NCBI GenBank assembly: GCA_032718475.1
Contig: JAUCBJ010008846.1
Coordinates: 60,882 to 124,881 of the forward strand
Origin: Nemertoderma westbladi
Taxonomy: Eukaryota > Xenacoelomorpha > Nemertodermatida > Nemertodermatidae
DNA: 64,000 nt
Reading direction: 5' to 3'
Below are positions 1 to 13,859 of this stretch, one piece after another. Position 1 is the first letter of the stretch. Each line of letters opens with the position of its first letter. A program made the position numbers and the translations under genes. The notes beneath the pieces are model-generated. The model worked only from the letters and a program-made list of their open reading frames with translations, searched no databases and was not told where the DNA came from.

Positions 1-3000
1 CTCACTCCCACCCTTCACTGTTCCACCCTGGTGCTGTCCTGGCCCTGCTCACCCCACCCTTCACTGTTCCTTCCTGGTGCTGTCCTTGCCCTGCTCACTC
101 CCACCATTCACTGTTCCTTCCTGGTGCTGTCCTTGCACTGCTTACTCCCACCCTTCACTGTTCCCTCCTGGTGCTGTCCTTGCCATTTTCCCTCCTGGTG
201 CTGTCCTTGCCCTGATCACTCCCACCATTCACTGTTCCACCCTGGTGCTGTCCTTGCCCTGCTAACTCCCATCCTTCACTGTTCCGTCCCGGTGCTGTCC
301 TTGCCCTGCTCGCTCCCACCCTTCACTGTTCCTTCCTGGTGCTGTCCTTGCCCTGCTCACTCCCACCCTTCACTGTTCCTTCCTGGTGCGGTCCTTGCCC
401 TGCTCACTCCCATTCTTCACTGTTCCGTCCCGGTGCTGTCCTTGCCCTGCTCGCTCCCACCCTTCACTGTTCCTTCCTAGTGCTGTCCTTGTCCTGCTCG
501 CTCCCACCCTTCACTGTTCCTTCCTGGTGCTGTCCTTGCACTACTCACTCCCACCCTTCACTGTTCTACCCTGTTGATGTCCTTGCCCTGCTCGCTCCCA
601 TCCTTCACTGTTCCGTCCCGGTGCTGTCCTTGCCCTGCTCGCTCCCACCCTTCACTGTTCCACCCTGGTGCTGTCCTTGCCCTGCTCACTCCCAACCTTC
701 ACTGTTCCTTCCCTGTGCTGTCCTTGCCCTGCTCACTCCCACCCTTCACTGTTCCACCCTGGTGCTGTCCTTGCCCTGCTCACTCCCACCCGTCACTGTT
801 CCTTCCTGGTGCTGTCCTTGCCCTGCTCACTCCCACCCTTCACTGTTCCCTCCTGGTGCTGTCCTTCCCTTTTCCCTCCTGGTGCTGTCCTTGCCCTGCT
901 CACTCCCATCCTTCACTGTTCCTTCACTGTGCTGTCCTTGCCCTGCTCACTCCCATCCTTCACTGTTCCTTCACTGTGCTGTCCTTGCCCTGCTCACTCC
1001 CACCCGTCACTGTTCCTTCCTGGTGCTGTCCTTGCCCTGCTCACTCCCACCCTTCACTGTTCCCTCCTGGTGCTGTCCTTCCCTTTTCCCTCCTGGTGCT
1101 GTCCTTGCCCTGCTCACTCCCATCCTTCACTGTTCCTTCACTGTGCTGTCCTTGCCCTGCTCACTCCCACCATTCACTGTTGCACCCTGGTGCTGTCCTT
1201 GCCCTGCTCACTCCCACCATTCACTGTTGCACCCTGGTGCTGTCCTTGCCCTGCTCACTCCCATCCTTTACTGTTCCTTCCCTGTGCTGTCCTTGCCCTG
1301 CTCACTCCCACCCTTCACTGTTCCACCCTGTTGCTGTCCTGGCCCTGCTCACCCCACCCTTCACTGTTCCTTCCTGGTGCTGTCCTTGCCCTGCTCACTC
1401 CCACCATCCACTGTTCCTTCCTGGTGCTGTCCTTGCACTGCTTACTCCCACCCTTCACTGTTCCCTCCTGGTGCTGTCCTTGCCATTTTCCCTCCTGGTG
1501 CTGTCCTTGCCCTGATCACTCCCACCATTCACTGTTCCACCCTGGTGCTGTCCTTGCCCTGCTCACTCCCATCCTTCACTGTTCCTTCCCTGTGCTGTCC
1601 TTGCCCTGCTAACTCCCATCCTTCACTGTTCCGTCCCGGTGCTGTCCTTGCCCTGCTCGCTCCCACCCTTCACTGTTCCTTCCTGGTGCTGTCCTTGCCC
1701 TGCTCACTCCCATCCTTCACTGTTCCTTCCCTGTGCTGTCCTTGCCCTGCTAACTCCCATCCTTCACTGTTCCGTCCCGGTGCTGTCCTTGCCCTGCTCA
1801 CTCCAACCCTTCACTGTTCCTTCCTGGTGCTGTCCTTGCCCTGCTCGCTCCCACCCTTCACTGTTCCTTCCTGGTGCTGTCCTTGCCCTGCTCACTCCCA
1901 CCCTTCACTGTTCCTTCCTGGTGCTGTCCTTGCCCTGCTTACTCCCACCCTTCACTATCCCCTCCTGGTGCTGTCCTTGCCCTGCTCGCTCCCACCCTTC
2001 ACTGTTCCTTCCTGGTGCTATCCTTGCCCTGCTCACTCCCATCCTTCACTGTTCCTTCCCTGTGCTGTCCTTGCCCTGCTAACTCCCATCCTTCACTGTT
2101 CCGTCCCGGTGCTGTCCTTGCCCTGCTTACTCCCACCCTTCACTATCCCCTCCTGGTGCTGTCCTTGCCCTGCTCGCTCCCACCCTTCACTATCCCCTCC
2201 TGGTGCTGTCCTTGCCCTGCTCACTCCCATCCTTCACTGTTCCTTCCCTGTGCTGTCCTTGCCCTGCTAACTCCCATCCTTCACTGTTCCGTCCCGGTGC
2301 TGTCCTTGCCCTGCTCGCTCCCACCCTTCACTGTTACTTCCTGGTGCTGTCCTTGCCCTGCTCACTCCCACCCTTCACTGTTCCTTCCTGGTGCTGTCCT
2401 TGCCCTGCTTACTCCCACCCTTCACTGTTCCTTCCTGGTGCGGTCCTTGCCCTGCTCACTCCCATCCTTCACTGTTCCATCCCGGTGCTGTCCTTTCCCT
2501 GCTCACTCCCATCCTTCACTGTTCCTTCCCTGTGCTGTCCTTGCCCTGCTAACTCCCATCCTTCACTGTTCCGTCCCGGTGCTGTCCTTGCCCTGCTCGC
2601 TCCCACCCTTCACTGTTCCTTCCTGGTGCTGTCCTTGCCCTGCTCACTCCCATCCTTCACTGTTCCTTCCCTGTGCTGTCCTTGCCCTGCTCACTCCCAC
2701 CCTTCACTGTTCCTTCCTGGTGCTGTCCTTGCCCTGCTTACTCACACCCTTCACTGTTCCTTCCTGGTGCGGTCCTTGCCCTGCTCACTCCCATCCTTCA
2801 CTGTTCCGTCCCGGTGCTGTCCTTGCCCTGCTCGCTCCCACCCTTCACTATCCCCTCCTGGTGCTGTCCTTGCCCTGCTCACTCCCATCCTTCACTGTTC
2901 CTTCCCTGTGCTGTCCTTGCCCTGCTAACTCCCATCCTTCACTGTTCCGTCCCGGTGCTGTCCTTGCCCTGCTCGCTCCCACCCTTCACTGTTCCTTCCT

Positions 3001-3126
3001 GGTGCTGTCCTTGCCCTGCTCACTCCCACCCTTCACTGTTCCTTCCTGGTGCTGTCCTTGCCCTGCTTACTCCCACCCTTCACTATCCTCTCCTGGTGCT
3101 GTCCTTGCCCTGCTCGCTCCCACCCT

Positions 3127-6100
3127 TCACTGTTCCTTCCTAGTGCTGTCCTTGCCCTGCTCACTCCCACCCTTCACTGTTCCTTCCTGGTGCTGTCCTT
3201 GCACTGCTCACTCCCACCCTTCACTGTTCCTTCCTGGTGCTGTCCTTGCCCTGCTCACTCCCACCCTTCACTGTTCCTTCCTGGTGCTGTCCTTGCACTG
3301 CTTACTCCCACCCTTCACTGTTCCCTCCTGGTGCTGTCCTTGCCATTTTCCCTCCTGGTGCTGTCCTTGCCCTGCTCACTCCCACCATTCACTGTTCCAC
3401 CCTGGTGCTGTCCTTGCCCTGCTCGCTCCCACCCTTCACTGTTCCTTCCTGGTGCTGTCCTTGCCCTGCTCACTCCCACCCTTCACTGTTCCTTCCTGGT
3501 GCTGTCCTTGCCCTGCTTACTCCCACCCTTCACTGTTCCTTCCTGGTGCGGTCCTTGCCCTGCTCACTCCCATTCTTCACTGTTCCGTCCCGGTGCTGTC
3601 CTTGCCCTGCTCACTCCCACCCTTCACTGTTCCTTCCTGGTGCTGTCCTTGCACTACTCACTCCCACCCTTCACTGTTCTACCCTGGTGATGTCCTTGCC
3701 CTGCTCGCTCCCATCCTTCACTGTTCCGTCCCGGTGCTGTCCTTGCCCTGCTCGCTCCCACCCTTCACTGTTCCACCCTGGTGCTGTCCTTGCCCTGCTC
3801 ACTCCCATCCTTCACTGTTCCTTCCCTGTGCTGTCCTTGCCCTGCTCACTCCCACCCTTCACTGTTCCACCCTGGTGCTGTCCTTGCCCTGCTCACTCCC
3901 ACCCGTCACTGTTCCTTCCTGGTGCTGTCCTTGCCCTGCTCACTCCCACCCTTCACTGTTCCCTCCTGGTGCTGTCCTTGCCCTTTTCCCTCCTGGTGCT
4001 GTGCTTGCCCTGCTCACTCCCATCCTTCACTGTTCCTTCACTGTGCTGTCCTTGCCCTGCTCACTCCCACCATTCACTGTTGCACCCTGGTGCTGTCCTT
4101 GCCCTGCTCACTCCCATCCTTCACTGTTCCTTCCCTGTGCTGTCCGTGCCCTGCTCACTCCCACCCTTCACTGTTCCACCCTGGTGCTGTCCTGGCCCTG
4201 CTCACCCCACCCTTCACTGTTCCTTCCTGGTGCTGTCCTTGCCCTGCTCACTCCCACCATTCACTGTTCCTTCCTGGTGCTGTCCTTGCACTGCTTACTC
4301 CCACCCTTCACTGTTCCCTCCTGGTGCTGTCCTTGCCATTTTCCCTCCTGGTGCTGTCCTTGCCCTGCTCACTCCCACCATTCACTGTTCCACCCTGGTG
4401 CTGTCCTTGCCCTGCTCGCTCCCACCATTCACTGTTCCACCCTGGTGCTGTCCTTGCCCTGCTCACTCCCATCCTTCACTGTTCCTTCCCTGTGCTGTCC
4501 TTGCCCTGCTAACTCCCACCCTTCACTGTTCCGTACTGGTGCTGTCCTTGCCCTGCTCGCTCCCACCCTTCACTGTTCCTTCCTGGTGCTGTCCTTGCCC
4601 TGCTCACTCCCACCCTTCACTGTTCCTTCCTGGTGCTGTCCTTGCCCTGCTTACTCCCACCATTCACTGTTCCTTCCTGGTGCTGTCCTTGCCCTGCTCA
4701 CTCCCACCCTTCACTGTTCCTTCCTGGTGCTGTCCTTGCCCTGCTCACTCCCACCCTTCACTGTTCCACCCTGGTGCTGTCCTTGCCCTGCTCACTCCCA
4801 CCCGTCACTGTTCCTTCCTGGTGCTGTCCTTGCCCTGCTCACTCCCACCCTTCACTGTTCCCTCCTGGTGCTGTCCTTGCCCTTTTCCCTCCTGGTGCTG
4901 TGCTTGCCCTGCTCACTCCCATCCTTCACTGTTCCTTCACTGTGCTGTCCTTGCCCTGCTCACTCCCACCATTCACTGTTGCACCCTGGTGCTGTCCTTG
5001 CCCTGCTCACTCCCATCCTTCACTGTTCCTTCCCTGTGCTGTCCGTGCCCTGCTCACTCCCACCCTTCACTGTTCCACCCTGGTGCTGTCCTGGCCCTGC
5101 TCACCCCACCCTTCACTGTTCCTTCCTGGTGCTGTCCTTGCCCTGCTCACTCCCACCATTCACTGTTCCTTCCTGGTGCTGTCCTTGCACTGCTTACTCC
5201 CACCCTTCACTGTTCCCTCCTGGTGCTGTCCTTGCCATTTTCCCTCCTGGTGCTGTCCTTGCCCTGCTCACTCCCACCATTCACTGTTCCACCCTGGTGC
5301 TGTCCTTGCCCTGCTCGCTCCCACCATTCACTGTTCCACCCTGGTGCTGTCCTTGCCCTGCTCACTCCCATCCTTCACTGTTCCTTCCCTGTGCTGTCCT
5401 TGCCCTGCTAACTCCCACCCTTCACTGTTCCGTACTGGTGCTGTCCTTGCCCTGCTCGCTCCCACCCTTCACTGTTCCTTCCTGGTGCTGTCCTTGCCCT
5501 GCTCACTCCCACCCTTCACTGTTCCTTCCTGGTGCTGTCCTTGCCCTGCTTACTCCCACCATTCACTGTTCCTTCCTGGTGCTGTCCTTGCCCTGCTCAC
5601 TCCCACCCTTCACTGTTCCTTCCTGGTGCTGTCCTTGCCCTGCTCGCTCCCACCCTTCACTGTTCCTTCCTGGTGCTGTCCTTGCCCTGCTCACTCCCAC
5701 CCTTCACTGTTCCTTCCTGGTGCTGTCCTTGCCCTGCTCACTCCCACCCTTCACTGTTCCTTCCTGGTGCTGTCCTTGCCCTGCTCACTCCCACCATTCA
5801 CTGTTCCACCCTGGTGCTGTCCTTGCCCTGCTCACTCCCATCCTTCACTGTTCCTTCCCTGTGCTGTCCTTGCCCTGCTAACTCCCACCCTTCACTGTTC
5901 CGTACTGGTGCTGTCCTTGCCCTGCTCGCTCCCACCCTTCACTGTTCCTTCCTGGTGCTGTCCTTGCCCTGCTCACTCCCACCCTTCACTGTTCCTTCCT
6001 GGTGCTGTCCTTGCCCTGCTTACTCCCACCCTTCACTGTTCCTTCCTGGTGCGGTCCTTGCCCTGCTCACTCCCACCCTTCACTGTTCCTTCCTGGTGCT

Positions 6101-8546
6101 GTCCTTGCCCTGCTTACTCCCACCCTTCACTGTTCTGTCCCGGTGCTGTCCTTGCCCTGCTAACTCCCATCCTTCACTGTTCCTTCCCTGTGCTGTCCTT
6201 GCCCTGCTAACTCCCATCCTTCACTGTTCCGTCCCGGTGCTGTCCTTGCCCTGCTCGCTCCCACCCTTCACTGTTCCTTCCTGGTGCTGTCCTTGCCCTG
6301 CTCACTCCCACCCTTCACTGTTCCTTCCTGGTGCTGTCCTTGCCCTGCTTACTCCCACCCTTCACTGTTCCTTCCTGGTGCGGTCCTTGCCCTGCTCACT
6401 CCCACCCTTCACTGTTCCTTCCTGGTGCTGTCCTTGCCCTGCTTACTCCCACCCTTCACTGTTCTGTCCCGGTGCTGTCCTTGCCCTGCTAACTCCCATC
6501 CTTCACTGTTCCTTCCCTGTGCTGTCCTTGCCCTGCTAACTCCCATCCTTCACTGTTCCTTCCCTGTGCTGTCCTTGCCCTGCTAACTCCCATCCTTCAC
6601 TGTTCCGTCCCGGTGCTGTCCTTGCCCTGCTCGCTCCCACCCTTCACTGTTCCTTCCTGGTGCTGTCCTTGCCCTGCTCACTCCCACCCTTCACTGTTCC
6701 TTCCTGGTGCTGTCCTTGCCCTGCTTACTCCCACCCTTCACTGTTCCTTCCTGGTGCTGTCCTTGCCCTGCTCACTCCCATCCTTCACTGTTCCTTCCCT
6801 GTGCTGTCCTTGCCCTGCTAACTCCCATCCTTCACTGTTCCGTCCCGGTGCTGTCCTTGCCCTGCTCGCTCCCACCCTTCACTGTTCCTTCCCGGTGCTG
6901 TCCTTTCCCTGCTCACTCCCATCCTTCACTGTTCCGTCCTGAGGCTGTCCTTGACCTGCTTACTCCCACCCTTCACTGTTCCTTCCTGGTGCTGTCCTTG
7001 CCCTGCTCACTCCCACCCTTCACTGTTCCTTCCTGGTGCTGTCCTTGCCCTGCTTACTCCCACCCTTCACTATCCCCTCCTGGTGCTGTCCTTGCCCTGC
7101 TCGCTCCCACCCTTCACTATCCCCTCCTGGTGCTGTCCTTGCCCTGCTCACTCCCATCCTTCACTGTTCCTTCCTGGTGCTGTCCTTGCCCTGCTTACTC
7201 CCATCCTTCACTGTTCCATCCCGGTGCTGTCCTTGCCCTGCTCACTCCCACCCTTCACTGTTCCTTCCTAGTGCTGTCCTTGCCCTGCTCACTCCCACCC
7301 TTCACTGTTCCTTCCTGGTGCTGTCCTTGCACTGCTCACTCCCACCCTTCACTGTTCCTTCCTGGTGCTGTCCTTGCCCTGCTCACTCCCACCCTTCACT
7401 GTTCCTTCCTGGTGCTGTCCTTGCACTGCTTACTCCCACCCTTCACTGTTCCCTCCTGGTGCTGTCCTTGCCATTTTCCCTCCTGGTGCTGTCCTTGCCC
7501 TGCTCACTCCCACCATTCACTGTTCCACCCTGGTGCTGTCCTTGCCCTGCTCGCTCCCACCCTTCACTGTTCCTTCCTGGTGCTGTCCTTGCCCTGCTCA
7601 CTCCCACCCTTCACTGTTCCTTCCTGGTGCTGTCCTTGCCCTGCTTACTCCCACCCTTCACTGTTCCTTCCTGGTGCGGTCCTTGCCCTGCTCACTCCCA
7701 TTCTTCACTGTTCCGTCCCGGTGCTGTCCTTGCCCTGCTCACTCCCACCCTTCACTGTTCCTTCCTGGTGCTGTCCTTGCACTACTCACTCCCACCCTTC
7801 ACTGTTCTACCCTGGTGATGTCCTTGCCCTGCTCGCTCCCATCCTTCACTGTTCCGTCCCGGTGCTGTCCTTGCCCTGCTCGCTCCCACCCTTCACTGTT
7901 CCACCCTGGTGCTGTCCTTGCCCTGCTCACTCCCATCCTTCACTGTTCCTTCCCTGTGCTGTCCTTGCCCTGCTCACTCCCACCCTTCACTGTTCCACCC
8001 TGGTGCTGTCCTTGCCCTGCTCACTCCCACCCGTCACTGTTCCTTCCTGGTGCTGTCCTTGCCCTGCTCACTCCCACCCTTCACTGTTCCCTCCTGGTGC
8101 TGTCCTTGCCCTTTTCCCTCCTGGTGCTGTGCTTGCCCTGCTCACTCCCATCCTTCACTGTTCCTTCACTGTGCTGTCCTTGCCCTGCTCACTCCCACCA
8201 TTCACTGTTGCACCCTGGTGCTGTCCTTGCCCTGCTCACTCCCATCCTTCACTGTTCCTTCCCTGTGCTGTCCGTGCCCTGCTCACTCCCACCCTTCACT
8301 GTTCCACCCTGGTGCTGTCCTGGCCCTGCTCACCCCACCCTTCACTGTTCCTTCCTGGTGCTGTCCTTGCCCTGCTCACTCCCACCATTCACTGTTCCTT
8401 CCTGGTGCTGTCCTTGCACTGCTTACTCCCACCCTTCACTGTTCCCTCCTGGTGCTGTCCTTGCCATTTTCCCTCCTGGTGCTGTCCTTGCCCTGCTCAC
8501 TCCCACCATTCACTGTTCCACCCTGGTGCTGTCCTTGCCCTGCTCA
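3127..8546 (+). repeat. Duplicated 1.3 kb segment, copies 4128 bp apart, in the 47 bp array
   Basis: Segments near 3127-4418 and 7255-8546 carry the same ordered series of unit variants, including CCATTTTCCCTCC short units, GGTGATGTCCTTG and GTGCTGTGCTTG. The 4128 bp offset fits 85 full units plus five short units minus two single-base deletions. Boundaries are approximate, because I followed shared variants by eye. Confidence 0.7.
3840..5637 (+). repeat. 899 bp head-to-tail duplication inside the 47 bp array
   Basis: The block 3840-4738 is followed directly by a near-identical block 4739-5637. Diagnostic variants recur 899 bp apart: CCCGTCACTG, GTGCTGTGCTTGCC, GTTGCACCCTGG, GTCCGTGCC and the one-base-short CTCACCCCACCC. 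The offset equals 18 units of 47 bp plus two 27 bp short units minus one base, which is what a duplication of a whole block of variant units predicts. Confidence 0.8.
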
Positions 8547-9880
8547 CTCCCATCCTTCACTGTTCCTTCCCTGTGCTGTCCTTGCCCTGCTCGCTCCCAC
8601 CCTTCACTGTTCCTTCCTGGTGCTGTCCTTGCCCTGCTTACTCCCACCCTTCACTGTTCCTTCCTGGTGCGGTCCTTTCCCTGCTCACTCCCACCCTTCA
8701 CTGTTCCTTCCTGGTGCTGTCCTTGCCCTGCTTACTCCCACCCTTCACTGTTCTGTCCCGGTGCTGTCCTTGCCCTGCTAACTCCCATCCTTCACTGTTC
8801 CTTCCCTGTGCTGTCCTTGCCCTGCTAACTCCCATCCTTCACTGTTCCGTCCCGGTGCTGTCCTTGCCCTGCTCGCTCCCACCCTTCACTGTTCCTTCCT
8901 GGTGCTGTCCTTGCCCTGCTCACTCCCACCCTTCACTGTTCCTTCCTGGTGCTGTCCTTGCCCTGCTTACTCCCACCCTTCACTGTTCCTTCCTGGTGCG
9001 GTCCTTGCCCTGCTCACTCCCACCCTTCACTGTTCCTTCCTGGTGCTGTCCTTGCCCTGCTTACTCCCACCCTTCACTGTTCTGTCCCGGTGCTGTCCTT
9101 GCCCTGCTAACTCCCATCCTTCACTGTTCCTTCCCTGTGCTGTCCTTGCCCTGCTAACTCCCATCCTTCACTGTTCCTTCCCTGTGCTGTCCTTGCCCTG
9201 CTAACTCCCATCCTTCACTGTTCCGTCCCGGTGCTGTCCTTGCCCTGCTCGCTCCCACCCTTCACTGTTCCTTCCTGGTGCTGTCCTTGCCCTGCTCACT
9301 CCCACCCTTCACTGTTCCTTCCTGGTGCTGTCCTTGCCCTGCTTACTCCCACCCTTCACTGTTCCTTCCTGGTGCTGTCCTTGCCCTGCTCACTCCCATC
9401 CTTCACTGTTCCTTCCCTGTGCTGTCCTTGCCCTGCTAACTCCCATCCTTCACTGTTCCGTCCCGGTGCTGTCCTTGCCCTGCTCGCTCCCACCCTTCAC
9501 TGTTCCTTCCCGGTGCTGTCCTTTCCCTGCTCACTCCCATCCTTCACTGTTCCGTCCTGAGGCTGTCCTTGACCTGCTTACTCCCACCCTTCACTGTTCC
9601 TTCCTGGTGCTGTCCTTGCCCTGCTCACTCCCACCCTTCACTGTTCCTTCCTGGTGCTGTCCTTGCCCTGCTTACTCCCACCCTTCACTATCCCCTCCTG
9701 GTGCTGTCCTTGCCCTGCTCGCTCCCACCCTTCACTATCCCCTCCTGGTGCTGTCCTTGCCCTGCTCACTCCCATCCTTCACTGTTCCTTCCTGGTGCTG
9801 TCCTTGCCCTGCTTACTCCCATCCTTCACTGTTCCATCCCGGTGCTGTCCTTGCCCTGCTCACTCCCACCCTTCACTGTT
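6130..9880 (+). repeat. Duplicated 1.1 kb segment, copies 2618 bp apart, in the 47 bp array
   Basis: Segments near 6130-7260 and 8750-9880 share an ordered set of rare variants, including GTTCTGTCCCGG, GTCCTGAGGCTGTCCTTGAC and CACTATCCCCTCC units. The offset equals 54 full units plus three 27 bp units minus one base. A further partial copy, 1625 bp on, begins near 11180. Confidence 0.7.
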
Positions 9881-12800
9881 CCTTCCTGGTGCTGTCCTTG
9901 CCCTGCTTACTCCCACCCTTCACTGTTCCTTCCTGGTGCGGTCCTTGCCCTGCTCACTCCCATCCTTCACTGTTCCTTCCCTGTGCTGTCCTTGCCCTGC
10001 TAACTCCCATCCTTCACTGTTCCGTCCCGGTGCTGTCCTTGCCCTGCTCGCTCCCACCCTTCACTGTTCCTTCCTGGTGCTGTCCTTGCCCTGCTTACTC
10101 CCACCCTTCACTGTTCCTTCCTGGTGCGGTCCTTGCCCTGCTCACTCCCATCCTTCACTGTTCCGTCCCGGTGCTGTCCTTGCCCTGCTCGCTCCCACCC
10201 TTCACTATCCCCTCCTGGTGCTGTCCTTGCCCTGCTCACTCCCATCCTTCACTGTTCCTTCCTGGTGCTGTCCTTGCCCTGCTCACTCCCACCATTCACT
10301 GTTCCTTCCTGGTGCTGTCCTTGCACTGCTTACTCCCACCCTTCACTGTTCCCTCCTGGTGCTGTCCTTGCCATTTTCCCTCCTGGTGCTGTCCTTGCCC
10401 TGCTCACTCCCATCCTTCACTGTTCCTTCCTGGTGCTGTCCTTGCCCTGCTCACTCCCACCATTCACTGTTCCTTCCTGGTGCTGTCCTTGACCTGCTCA
10501 CTCTCACCCTTCACTGTTCCTTCCTAGTGCTGTCCTTGCCCTGCTCACTCCCACCCTTCACTGTTCCTTCCCTGTGCTGTCCTTGCCCTGCTCACTCCCA
10601 CCCTTCACTGTTCCACCCTGGTGATGTCCTTGCCCTGATCACTCCCACCATTCACTGTTCCACCCTGGTGCTGTCCTTGCCCTGCTCACTCCCATCCTTC
10701 ACTGTTCCTTCCCTGTGCTGTCCTTGCCCTGCTAACTCCCATCCTTCACTGTTCCGTCCCGGTGCTGTCCTTGCCCTGCTCGCTCCCACCCTTCACTGTT
10801 CCTTCCTGGTGCTGTCCTTGCCCTGCTCACTCCCACCCTTCACTGTTCCTTCCTGGTGCTGTCCTTGCCCTGCTTACTCCCACCCTTCACTGTTCCTTCC
10901 TGGTGCGGTCCTTGCCCTGCTCACTCCCATCCTTCACTGTTCCGTCCCGGTGCTGTCCTTGCCCTGCTCTCTCCCACCCTTCACTATCCCCTCCTGGTGC
11001 TGTCCTTGCCCTGCTCACTCCCATCCTTCACTGTTCCTTCCCTGTGCTGTCCTTGCCCTGCTAACTCCCATCCTTCACTGTTCCGTCCCGGTGCTGTCCT
11101 TGCCCTGCTCGCTCCCACCCTTCACTGTTCCTTCCCGGTGCTGTCCTTTCCCTGCTCACTCCCATCCTTCACTGTTCCGTCCTGATGCTGTCCTTGACCT
11201 GCTTACTCCCACCCTTCACTGTTCCTTCCTGGTGCTGTCCTTGCCCTGCTCACTCCCACCCTTCACTGTTCCTTCCTGGTGCTGTCCTTGCCCTGCTTAC
11301 TCCCACCCTTCACTATCCCCTCCTGGTGCTGTCCTTGCCCTGCTCGCTCCCACCCTTCACTATCCCCTCCTGGTGCTGTCCTTGCCCTGCTCACTCCCAT
11401 CCTTCACTGTTCCTTCCTGGTGCTGTCCTTGCCCTGCTTACTCCCATCCTTCACTGTTCCATCCCGGTGCTGTCCTTGCCCTGCTCACTCCCACCCTTCA
11501 CTGTTCCTTCCTGGTGCTGTCCTTGCCCTGCTTACTCCCACCCTTCACTGTTCCTTCCTGGTGCGGTCCTTGCCCTGCTCACTCCCATCCTTCACTGTTC
11601 CTTCCCTGTGCTGTCCTTGCCCTGCTAACTCCCATCTTTCACTGTTCCGTCCCGGTGCTGTCCTTGCCCTGCTCGCTCCCACCCTTCACTGTTCCTTCCT
11701 GGTGCTGTCCTTGCCCTGCTTACTCCCACCCTTCACTGTTCCTTCCTGGTGCGGTCCTTGCCCTGCTCACTCCCATCCTTCATTGTTCCGTCCCGGTGCT
11801 GTCCTTGCCCTGCTCGCTCCCACCCTTCACTATCCCCTCCTGGTGCTGTCCTTGCCCTGCTCACTCCCATCCTTCACTGTTCCTTCCCTGTGCTGTCCTT
11901 GCCCTGCTCACTCCCACCCTTCACTGTTCATTCCTGGTGCTGTCCTTGCCCTGCTCACTCCCACCCTTCACTGTTCCCTCCTGGTGCTGTCCTTGCCCTG
12001 CTCACTCCCACCCTTCACTATCCCCTCCTGGTGCTGTCCTTGCCCTGCTCGCTCCCACCCTTCACTATCCCCTCCCGGTGCTGCCCTTGCCCTGCTCGCT
12101 CCCACCCTTCACTGTTCCCTCCTGGTGCTGTCCTTGCCCTGCTCACTCCCACCCTTCACTATCCCCTCCTGGTGCTGTCCTTGCCCAGCTCGCTCCCACC
12201 CTTCACTATCCCCTCCCGGTGCTGTCCTTGCCCTGCTCACTCCCACCCTTCACTGTTCCCTCCTGGTGCTGTCCTTGCCCTGCTCATTCCCACCCTTCAC
12301 TATCCCCTCCTGGTGCTGTCCTTGCCCTGCTCGCTCCCACCCTTCACTGTTCCCTCCTGGTGCTGTCCTTGCCCTGCTCACTCCCACCCTTCACTATCCC
12401 CTCCTGGTGCTGTCCTTGCCCAGCTCGCTCCCACCCTTCACTATCCCCTCCCGGTGCTGTCCTTGCCCTGCTCACTCCCACCCTTCACTGTTCCCTCCTG
12501 GTGCTGTCCTTGCCCTGCTCACTCCCACCCTTCACTATCCCCTCCTGGTGCTGTCCTTGCCCTGCTCACTCCCACCCTTCACTGTTCCCTCCTGGTGCTG
12601 TCCTTGCCCTGCTCACTCCCACCCTTCACTATCCCCTCCTGGTGCTGTCCTTGCCCTGCTCGCTACCACCCTTCACTATCCCCTCCCGGTGCTGTCCTTG
12701 CCCTGCTCACTCCCACCCTTCACTGTTCCCTCCTGGTGCTGTCCTTGCCCTGCTCACTCCCACCCTTCACTATCCCCCCCTGGTGCTGTCCTTGCCCTGC

Positions 12801-13859
12801 TCACTCCCACCCTTCACTGTTCCTTCCTGGTGCGGTCCTTGCCCTGCTCACTCCCACCCTTCACTGTTCCTTCCTGGTGCTGTCCTTGCCCTGCTTACTC
12901 CCACCATTCACTGTTCCACCCTGGTGCTGTCCTTGCCCTGCTCGCTCCCACCCTTCACTATCCCCTCCCGGTGCTGTCCTTGCCTTGCTCACTCCCACCC
13001 TTCACTGTTCCTTCCTGGTGCTGTCCTTGCACTGCTCACTCCCACCCTTCACTGTTCCTTCCTAGTGCTGTCCTTGCCCTGCTCACTCCCACCCTTCACT
13101 GTTCCTTCCTGGTGCTGTCCTTGCCCTGCTCACTCCCACCCTTCACTGTTCCCTCCTGGTGCTGTCCTTGCCCTGCTCACTCCCACCCTTCACTATCCCC
13201 TCCTGGTGCTGTCCTTGCCCTGCTCTCTCCCACCCTTCACTATCCCCTCCCGGTGCTGTCCTTGCCCTGCCCGCTCCCACCCTTCGCTATCCCCTCCTGG
13301 TGCTGTCCTTGCCCTGCTCACTCCCACCCTTCATTATCCCCTCCCGGTGCTGTCCTTGCCCTGCTCGCTCCCACCCTTCTCTGTTCCTTCCTAGTGCTGT
13401 CCTTGCCCTGCTCACTCCCACCCTTCACTGTTCCTTCCTGGTGCTGTCCTTGCACTGCTCACTCCCACCCTTCACTGTTCCTTCCTAGTGCTGTCCTTGC
13501 CCTGCTCACTCCCACCCTTCACTGTTCCTTCCTGGTGCTGTCCTTGCCCTGCTCACTCCCACCCTTCACTGTTCCTTCCTGGTGCTGTCCTTGACCTGCT
13601 CACTCCCACCCTTCACTATCCCCTCCTGGTGCTGTCCTTGCCCTGCTCGCTCCCACCCTTCACTGTTCCTTCCTAGTGCTGTCCTTGCCCTGCTCACTCC
13701 CACCCTTCACTGTTCCTTCCTGGTGCTGTCCTTGCACTGCTCACTACCACCCTTCACTGTTCCTTCGTAGTGCTGTCCTTGCCCTGCTCACTCCCACCCT
13801 TCACTGTTCCTTCCTGGTGCTGTCCTTGCACTGCTCACTCCCACCCTTCACTGTTCCTT

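Noticed and set aside
1874-5881. A 1,335-codon open frame rich in Cys and Pro, and many similar frames up to 26 kb
   Set aside because: All three frames of the 47 bp repeat are open and give the same periodic peptide. No unique domain, and the frames start and stop at random unit variants (TAG, TAA, TGA). The last, which ends at 26451, merely runs on into intron-like DNA.
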